A stretch of 10,231 bases of DNA from Campylobacteraceae bacterium (GTDB lineage Bacteria > Campylobacterota > Campylobacteria > Campylobacterales > Sulfurovaceae), in NCBI GenBank assembly GCA_027063325.1, contig JAMOSA010000213.1, forward strand, positions 1 to 10,231. The letters are read 5' to 3'. The translations under genes and the position numbers were made by a program. Below the pieces are notes generated by a model, which had not been told where the DNA came from, ran no database searches, and worked only from the letters and a program-made list of their open reading frames with translations. Position 1 is the first letter of the stretch. Every line of letters starts with the position of its first letter. Below are positions 5,447 through 10,231 of the stretch, piece by piece.

Positions 5447-6976
5447 TTGTATAAATCTACCTCTACAATAAATCCCTCCCTAAAAGAGCTTATAATGCTG
5501 GTGGCTACATTTTTGATAGCTATCAGCGGATTAATATTTGAGCTACTTGAGGGTACAATTTCAAGCTACTTTATGGGTGATTCTGTATATCACTTCTCGC
5601 TTGTTATTGGTATATTTATGAGTGCTATGGGTGTAGGTGCATGGCTCTCTAGGTATATCAAAGAGGATATTATAGAAGCTTTTATAGTACTACAGATGCT
5701 TATAGCACTAAGTGGTGGATTTAGTGCTATGATACTATTTTTTGCATTTGCAGTTATTGATAATTATGAGCCATTTTTATATTTTGAGACTGTATTGGTA
5801 GGTACTATGATAGGTATGGAGATACCACTTATTGTAAGAATACTCAAAGATTACTACTCTTTGCGTACAAATATATCAAATGTATTTACAATGGATTATA
5901 TAGGGGCTTTGTTTGCTTCACTACTGTTTCCAATGGTATTGCTACCCCACCTGGGCTTACTCCAAAGCAGTCTGTTTATAGGCATAATCAATACTGGAGT
6001 AGCTCTGCTTGTATGGTATATATTCCGCAAAAATCTAAATAGAAATCTATTGATTTATATTGGTTTGGTATCTATTGCTTTACTTAGTGGTTTTGTATAT
6101 GCTAGTAGCTTTGAGAGTTATATCCAAAATAGACTTTATAAAGATAATGTACTCTATACACACACTACACCCTATCAGACAATAACTATTACAGGAGACA
6201 ATAAAAGAGTAACACTTTTTATAAATGGCTCTGTCCAATTTGATTCATTAGATGAGTACAGATACCATGAATCACTGATACACCCTCCATTAAGTGCCAT
6301 TAGAAAAAGAGAAAATATATTAGTTATTGGTGGTGGTGATGGATTGGCTGTAAGAGAGTTATTGAAGTACAAAGATATAAAAAGTATCACATTAGTAGAT
6401 TTAGATCCTGCTATGACAAAAATATTTAGAAAAAATATCAAACTAAAAGAGTTAAACAAAAACTCACTAAACAATTCCAAAGTAACTATTATAAATCAAG
6501 ATGCTTGGAAATTTTTGGAACATAACAATAAAATATATGATGCAATAGTTATTGATTTGCCAGATCCTGACAATATATCACTAAGCAGACTGTATAGTGT
6601 AACTTTTTATACTCTTGTCAAAAAGCATCTATCAAATATGGGTGTAGTGGTGGTACAGGCTACATCACCACTCTTTGCACCAAAGGCATTTTATTCAATA
6701 GTCAAATCTATAAAGACAACAGGTCTTAATGTATATCCATACCATACATATGTACCAAGTTTTGGAGAGTGGGGTTTTGTGATGGCTTCAAAATATCCTC
6801 TCAAACCAAACCCCAACAAGTTGCCAAAAGATTTGAAGTATATTGACAACTCATCAATAAAAGATATTTTCAAATTTCCAAAAGATATGCAACCGGTTGA
6901 AGTAGAACCAAACAGACTGATGCACCACCCTTTGTTGAAGTATTATAAAGAGGGTTGGGAGAAGTGGTATATGTAA
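5447..6976 (+). CDS. Membrane-fused spermidine-synthase-like aminopropyltransferase
   Basis: A 509-residue two-part protein. Residues 15-220 hold about seven membrane helices, beginning with the family-typical GLIFELLEG; residues 225-509 form a cytosolic spermidine-synthase domain. Visible hallmarks: YQTITIT (243-249), YRYHESLIHPPL (271-282), the AdoMet-type glycine loop GGGDG (295-299), VDLD (317-320), QDAWKFLE (351-358) and YDAIVIDLPDPDN (364-376), where Asp370 aligns with the catalytic Asp of spermidine synthases. ATSPLFAPKAF and YVPSFGEWGF are typical of the membrane-fused branch. Known relatives transfer an aminopropyl group from decarboxylated AdoMet to an amine; the acceptor of this branch is not established. 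The start is TTG at 5447, 6 bases after the DUF350 stop and without a clear ribosome binding site. ATG at 5495 is the alternative but would begin inside the first helix. It is the last gene of the operon and converges on the kinase gene. Confidence 0.9.
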   Translation: MYKSTSTINPSLKELIMLVATFLIAISGLIFELLEGTISSYFMGDSVYHFSLVIGIFMSAMGVGAWLSRYIKEDIIEAFIVLQMLIALSGGFSAMILFFAFAVIDNYEPFLYFETVLVGTMIGMEIPLIVRILKDYYSLRTNISNVFTMDYIGALFASLLFPMVLLPHLGLLQSSLFIGIINTGVALLVWYIFRKNLNRNLLIYIGLVSIALLSGFVYASSFESYIQNRLYKDNVLYTHTTPYQTITITGDNKRVTLFINGSVQFDSLDEYRYHESLIHPPLSAIRKRENILVIGGGDGLAVRELLKYKDIKSITLVDLDPAMTKIFRKNIKLKELNKNSLNNSKVTIINQDAWKFLEHNNKIYDAIVIDLPDPDNISLSRLYSVTFYTLVKKHLSNMGVVVVQATSPLFAPKAFYSIVKSIKTTGLNVYPYHTYVPSFGEWGFVMASKYPLKPNPNKLPKDLKYIDNSSIKDIFKFPKDMQPVEVEPNRLMHHPLLKYYKEGWEKWYM

Positions 6977-6982
6977 AATAAT

Positions 6983-8197
6983 CTACTTTGATACTATCTC
7001 AAAACTATTTATACCATTGTGATGATTATATCTAAGCTCCATATTGTGAATATCAAGTATGCTCTTTACTATATAAAGTCCAAGCCCCAAACCATTTCTT
7101 GACTGGTGAAAAGGCTCAAAGAGTTTATCTATAGGTTCCTTGAGAGCATCTGCACTATTTGATATAGTAATAGAGTTATCATTTAACAGTATATCAACAT
7201 AATGATTTTTAGAGTATTTTATACCATTGTCTATCAGATTCTTTAGAGCCAAAGAGAGTAATTCAAAGTCTGCTTCTACTATAAAATCTTCTCTTTTTAC
7301 TATATGTATATTTCTATTGGGATCATCTAACATCAACATATCAATACTTGCTTCAAGTATATCACTCATCTTATAACTTCTAAGGTCTGCTTGAAAATTT
7401 TTAGAGGTAATCTTCTCTACCTTGGCAAATTCATCAATAAGTAGATTTAATCTCTCAAATATAGCATGAAATCTCTCTTTTTTTCTTGGTTCTTTTATCA
7501 TCTCAGAGAGTAGTCTCCCTTTTGCTATTGGTGTTTTCAACTCATGCATAATGGCTCTTAGGAGTAATTGTCTTGATTGTAAAAGATTGCGTATGGTATC
7601 TACTGCCAAATCAAAAGCATTTGCAACTTCTGCTATCTCATCTTTTTTGTCACTCTTGCATGATATATTCAAATCACCCTCAGAAAACCGTATAATCTGT
7701 TTTTTTAGATTACTAAGAGGACTTATAGAGCGTATAACCCATATATAAAGTACCAGCAATAGCAATATTGCACCTACAAATGCAATTGCAAGTTCAAAAG
7801 GAAATTTTGGTTTGTTTAGATTCTCAAGTATCAGTTTGAATCTATCATTATTTATTAATATATATCTGTGAAATTTTACATTTACTATATAGAATTTTTT
7901 ATTATTATTTTTGCTTAATTCATTCATTAGATGTAGATTTTTTCCTCCAATATCTACAATTCTGATATTTTGCGACTCAAGATAATCTCTATCTATCTTT
8001 CCATATTTTAAATAATATAGATATAAATAGTGTATATTGGCTCTCTCTTGCATCTCTATCTCTGAGAGAGAATGAGAAGTAGCACTACTCCAAAGAACTC
8101 CAAACAGGAGTACAAGCAACATAAAAGCCACCAAAAATACAAGCCTAATTTTACTCTTTAGAGAAGTTAATTTGAATTTGTCAAAAAGGTATTTCAT
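6983..8197 (-). CDS. Sensor histidine kinase, ArsS-like
   Basis: A 404-residue transmembrane kinase. Domains in order: membrane helix at about 17-38, a periplasmic sensor loop of about 95 residues (40-134) with no recognised fold, a second helix (135-157), a HAMP linker (158-210), the HisKA dimerisation helix with the phospho-acceptor His218 in MHELKTP, and a HATPase domain with the N box LKNLIDNGIKYS (Asn320, Asn324), the F box EPFHQ and the G2 box NGLGLGLYIV (368-377). The G1 position reads ISNSADAL instead of a DxGxG motif, a divergence I associate with the Campylobacterota ArsS/RacS-type kinases. The start overlaps the regulator stop by ATGA, so the two are translated together and should act as a pair. 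The signal sensed cannot be read from the sequence. The 3' end faces the aminopropyltransferase gene with 6 bases between stops and no evident terminator. Confidence 0.92.
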   Translation of the reverse strand: MKYLFDKFKLTSLKSKIRLVFLVAFMLLVLLFGVLWSSATSHSLSEIEMQERANIHYLYLYYLKYGKIDRDYLESQNIRIVDIGGKNLHLMNELSKNNNKKFYIVNVKFHRYILINNDRFKLILENLNKPKFPFELAIAFVGAILLLLVLYIWVIRSISPLSNLKKQIIRFSEGDLNISCKSDKKDEIAEVANAFDLAVDTIRNLLQSRQLLLRAIMHELKTPIAKGRLLSEMIKEPRKKERFHAIFERLNLLIDEFAKVEKITSKNFQADLRSYKMSDILEASIDMLMLDDPNRNIHIVKREDFIVEADFELLSLALKNLIDNGIKYSKNHYVDILLNDNSITISNSADALKEPIDKLFEPFHQSRNGLGLGLYIVKSILDIHNMELRYNHHNGINSFEIVSK

Positions 8198-8859
8198 ATG
8201 AGTTTATAACCAACTCCTCTAACAGCCTGAATAGCTTTGGAGTTTCCAAGCTTTGAGCGTATTTTACTAATAATTACATCAAGACTCTTTTGTGAACTGT
8301 CACTCATAACTTTTGATTCATTTATAAGCTGTTCTCTTGAGAGTGTAATCCCCTGTTTCTTAACAAGTTGTGAGAGTATATCAAACTCTGCTGGAGTCAA
8401 CTGAAGTGCTTCGCCCTTATAGTATATTGTATCACCCTTTATCTCATAATCACTCTGTGGCTCATTTTTACTACCGTTTTTATTGTATCTCCTAAGCAAA
8501 GAGAGTATTCTTGCATGTAACTCTTTGGGATCATAAGGCTTTGGCAAATAATCATCAGCTCCCAATCTGAAGCTCTCTACCTTGTCATTAATATCACTTC
8601 TAGCACTTGATATTATAATTGGAATATTATACTTTTTGACTATATCTTCACAAACTTCCAATCCATCCATCCCAGGCAGAGTCAAATCAAGCAAAAGCAA
8701 ATCATATTTGCCTACACCTGCACTGATTCCCAAAAAAGGGTCTTCATAATTTGTTACCTCCATTCCAAACTGTGCAAGGTATTCGCTGAGTAACTCTGCA
8801 AACTCAGGATCATCTTCTATCATCAATATCTTTATTTTGTCATCTTTTTCATTTCTCAT
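8194..8859 (-). CDS. OmpR-family response regulator, ArsR-like
   Basis: A 221-residue regulator that is phosphorylated by the kinase encoded directly after it and then binds DNA. Receiver domain 9-125: acidic pocket Glu15/Asp16/Asp17, phospho-acceptor Asp58 in LLLLDLTLPGMDG, the switch serine in IIISSAR (Ser85) and the conserved Lys107 in YLPKPYDP. The winged-helix DNA-binding domain spans about 135-221 with LTPAEFDILSQL, the recognition helix KSLDVIISKIRSKLG and the terminal RGVGYKLI. It resembles the two-component regulators of Campylobacterota called ArsR/RacR, but orthology cannot be settled by eye. The gene begins 31 bases after the DUF1439 lipoprotein gene and overlaps the kinase by ATGA, suggesting a lipoprotein-regulator-kinase operon. 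Its ribosome binding site is poor (no GGAG), so translation may depend on the upstream gene. Three TTTA(A)CCAT elements just upstream could be its own binding sites. Confidence 0.94.
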   Translation of the reverse strand: MRNEKDDKIKILMIEDDPEFAELLSEYLAQFGMEVTNYEDPFLGISAGVGKYDLLLLDLTLPGMDGLEVCEDIVKKYNIPIIISSARSDINDKVESFRLGADDYLPKPYDPKELHARILSLLRRYNKNGSKNEPQSDYEIKGDTIYYKGEALQLTPAEFDILSQLVKKQGITLSREQLINESKVMSDSSQKSLDVIISKIRSKLGNSKAIQAVRGVGYKLI

Positions 8860-8868
8860 AAGTATAAC

Positions 8869-8902
8869 TTTACCATACAGAGTTTAACCATTATTTACCA
8901 TA
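8869..8902 (-). promoter_or_regulatory. Triple TTTA(A)CCAT repeat before the response regulator gene
   Basis: Three direct copies are visible on the plus strand: TTTACCATA at 8869-8877, TTTAACCAT at 8883-8891 and TTTACCATA at 8894-8902. On the gene strand they read ATGGT(T)AAA, with starts 10 and 15 bases apart. The last copy overlaps the end of the lipoprotein gene. Direct repeats about one helical turn apart are the usual target form for OmpR-family regulators, so autoregulation is plausible but unproven. Confidence 0.35.
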
Positions 8903-9448
8903 TTTGATAATAAGCTTATCTTTATCAGCTGTAATATCTTCTATATATCTGGCTATAAATGCACTGCTAAATTTATACAGTGGCAACAGACTTATCTGCT
9001 CTACCACTACAGAACCTATTGCATCTTTTGCTTTTTGGGGCAAATAATCTATCAATGAAGCATCAGCATATACAATCTCTACAACTTTTGGATCTTTTAT
9101 ATAGAGTACTTTTGCCTGAGTATTATATACTATAGAACAATCTAGTGTAACTTCCCCCTCCAACCCCTCTGGAATTTCAAATGTTACTACTACAAACTTG
9201 ACTCTCATTGTAACTCTTTGGGGTGTTTCACCCTCTTCAACCATAGCACCTAATATCTTTATTGTACCAAACTCAAGCTTCTCTTCGCGAGGTAATGCAC
9301 TATTTAGTTTTTCAGTAATCTCATCATACATAATTTCGGTACTGATAGAAGATGTTGTATCACTTAACTCCTCTTGTTGCCAACTGCACCCACTTACAAA
9401 GAGTAGCAATATCGACAGACTCAATAGTTTTATTAATCCCTTAATCAC
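8891..9448 (-). CDS. DUF1439 (YceB-like) lipoprotein
   Basis: A 185-residue lipoprotein. The start is taken as GTG at 9448 because GGGAG lies 7 bases upstream and it gives a standard signal peptide; an open frame continues to 9544 but lacks a ribosome binding site and would put 32 extra residues ahead of the signal. The lipobox is VSGC with Cys21 as the acylated residue, and Ser follows, which in the E. coli rule favours the outer membrane. The mature part has the alternating strand and late-helix layout of DUF1439, as in E. coli YceB: an early helix (MYDEITEKLNSAL), a run of strands with VTMRVKF and VTLDCSIVY, then a helical segment SLIDYLPQKAKDAIGSVVVEQ and a closing strand KLIIKYGK. The family is thought to bind lipid or other hydrophobic ligands, but its role is not defined. 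It lies just upstream of the two-component genes and 157 bases downstream of the LolD-type gene. Confidence 0.85.
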   Translation of the reverse strand: MIKGLIKLLSLSILLLFVSGCSWQQEELSDTTSSISTEIMYDEITEKLNSALPREEKLEFGTIKILGAMVEEGETPQRVTMRVKFVVVTFEIPEGLEGEVTLDCSIVYNTQAKVLYIKDPKVVEIVYADASLIDYLPQKAKDAIGSVVVEQISLLPLYKFSSAFIARYIEDITADKDKLIIKYGK

Positions 9449-9455
9449 TTCAGCA

Positions 9456-9460
9456 CTCCC
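9456..9460 (-). promoter_or_regulatory. Ribosome binding site that fixes the GTG start at 9448
   Basis: GGGAG on the minus strand, 7 bases upstream of GTG. No comparable sequence precedes the upstream in-frame ATG at 9544. Confidence 0.6.
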
Positions 9461-9485
9461 ATTTAATGACACAAAATTAAAGTAT

Positions 9486-9491
9486 ATTATA
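9486..9491 (-). promoter_or_regulatory. -10 box for the lipoprotein (and two-component) genes
   Basis: TATAAT on the minus strand within GATATAATATAC lies 37 bases before the GTG start, preceded by an A-rich run. A second GATATAAT-type box lies further upstream (9513-9518). It is the only good promoter candidate between the LolD-type gene and the regulator, so it may drive lipoprotein, regulator and kinase together. Confidence 0.5.
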
Positions 9492-9589
9492 TCTTTTTTT
9501 ATACTATATGAGATTATATCCACAAAGTACCCAAAATCATACAATTACATTTATTTTTAATATGCAAATATAGCTATAACTTAAACCTC

Positions 9590-9611
9590 TATTGCTACTT
9601 TATTGCTACTT
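9590..9611. repeat. Perfect 11-bp tandem repeat at the end of lolD
   Basis: TATTGCTACTT occurs twice head to tail (9590-9600 and 9601-9611). The second copy contains the lolD stop codon (CTA at 9606-9608 on the plus strand, TAG on the gene strand). It probably arose by slippage duplication; no function is evident. Confidence 0.75.
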
Positions 9612-10231
9612 TGGTACCTCTACAAGAGTTTTGTTATCCATTTTATATATAGCATCACACATCTTTGCCACTTCAATATCATGAGTAACTAAGAGCATTG
9701 AACCTGAAACATCTTTGATATAATCTATCATAGTATTCATTACCAGTGTTGAAGTCTCTGTATCAAGATTGCCTGTTGGTTCATCTGCAAATATTATATG
9801 TGGTTTTTTACTAAGTACTCTTGCTATAGAGACTCTTTGCTGTTGTCCTCCTGATAACTCTCCTACTCTTTTGTGTACTATATCATCAATTTGCAGACTC
9901 TTTAGAATCTCTTTGTCTGTCTCTTTCTCTGCCAAGAGTGTAGCAATCTCAATATTATCCATTGCACTCATACCCTTAAATAGATAGTGCATTTGAAATA
10001 CAATTCCCACCTCTTTGCGTCTAAGTTCATCTATAGCTGATTCAGACAGAGTATATAGATCTTGTTCCATCATCATTACCCTACCACCAAGAGGAGGTAA
10101 AAAACCAGAGAGTGTATGGAGTAGAGTAGATTTTCCACTTCCACTTCTACCTACTATAGCAATACTCTCTCCCTCTCTTATTTGTAGATTGATATTTTCA
10201 TACAAAAGATAATCAAATCTGTGTGAAAGAT
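9606..10231 (-). CDS. lolD: LolD-type ABC transporter ATPase, 5'-truncated by window edge
   Basis: ATP-binding subunit of a MacB/LolD-type transporter, most likely the LolCDE complex that releases outer-membrane lipoproteins from the inner membrane for transfer to LolA. 207 residues are visible of the roughly 220-230 usual. The visible start, LSHRFDYLLYENINL, is typical of LolD and continues off the edge, so the true start is not seen; the TTG at 10205 is internal. Landmarks, counted from the codon at 10229: Walker A GRSGSGKST (27-35), Q loop VFQMHYLFKG (77-86), signature LSGGQQQRV (125-133), Walker B IIFADEP with catalytic Glu150, D loop NLD, and H loop His183 in LLVTHD. FQMHYLF after the Q loop favours LolD over the related FtsE. 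The membrane partners (LolC/E) are not in the window. The next gene downstream encodes a likely LolD client-type lipoprotein. Confidence 0.87.
   Translation of the reverse strand, partial: LSHRFDYLLYENINLQIREGESIAIVGRSGSGKSTLLHTLSGFLPPLGGRVMMMEQDLYTLSESAIDELRRKEVGIVFQMHYLFKGMSAMDNIEIATLLAEKETDKEILKSLQIDDIVHKRVGELSGGQQQRVSIARVLSKKPHIIFADEPTGNLDTETSTLVMNTMIDYIKDVSGSMLLVTHDIEVAKMCDAIYKMDNKTLVEVPK

Noticed and set aside
5438..5449. Broken fusion gene (DUF350 plus synthase split by a point mutation)
   Set aside because: DUF350 ends at its normal family length and the synthase begins with its usual N-terminal helix, so two separate genes is the simpler reading.
6965..7016. TGGTATA / TATACCA inverted repeat as a bidirectional terminator
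   Set aside because: The stem is 7 bp, AT-rich, with a 38-base loop and no T tract, so it is too weak to call.
9198..9560. 120-residue plus-strand open frame
   Set aside because: It is antisense to the DUF1439 lipoprotein gene, which has a signal peptide, lipobox and ribosome binding site; the plus-strand frame has no such support.

Overview
The window looks like a chromosomal segment of a Campylobacterota (epsilonproteobacterial) organism. The base composition is AT-rich, the genes are tightly packed, -10 boxes are TATAAT-like with no clear -35, and the recognisable proteins (GlyS, ThiG, an ArsR/ArsS-type two-component pair, a LolD-type ATPase) resemble that group. This assignment rests on recalled family resemblance, not a search, and genus is not resolved. 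No tRNA, rRNA, CRISPR array, insertion sequence or phage gene is visible, and no gene-free stretch exceeds 200 bases.

Plus strand, 1-2980: the C-terminal two thirds of glyS (cut by the left edge), a complete thiG with its own likely promoter, and a 174-residue periplasmic protein with a signal peptide and a helical, Spy/CpxP-like look. Stem-loops follow each of these three genes.

Plus strand, 3138-6976: a compact five-gene operon, the most interesting part of the window. After a TATAAT box and a very strong ribosome binding site come two zinc-ribbon/DUF4178 proteins, the second membrane-anchored with an extracytoplasmic domain. A 62-residue secreted basic peptide, a two-helix DUF350 membrane protein and a membrane-fused spermidine-synthase-like aminopropyltransferase follow. 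Overlaps of 4 and 8 bases and gaps of 23 and 6 bases imply co-expression. The set partly resembles the polyamine/DUF350 neighbourhoods typified by E. coli yjfIJKLMC, but lacks a PspA, an ATP-grasp ligase or an AdoMet decarboxylase here. The working inference is an envelope-located system that makes or transfers an aminopropyl/polyamine-type group; its target is unknown.

Minus strand, 10231-6983: a LolD-type lipoprotein-export ATPase (cut by the right edge), a DUF1439 (YceB-like) lipoprotein with its own likely promoter, then an OmpR-family response regulator and its histidine kinase. Regulator and kinase overlap by ATGA. Lipoprotein and regulator are 31 bases apart, and that gap carries three copies of a TTTA(A)CCAT element that could be an autoregulatory site. 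The kinase gene converges on the aminopropyltransferase gene with only 6 bases between their stop codons.
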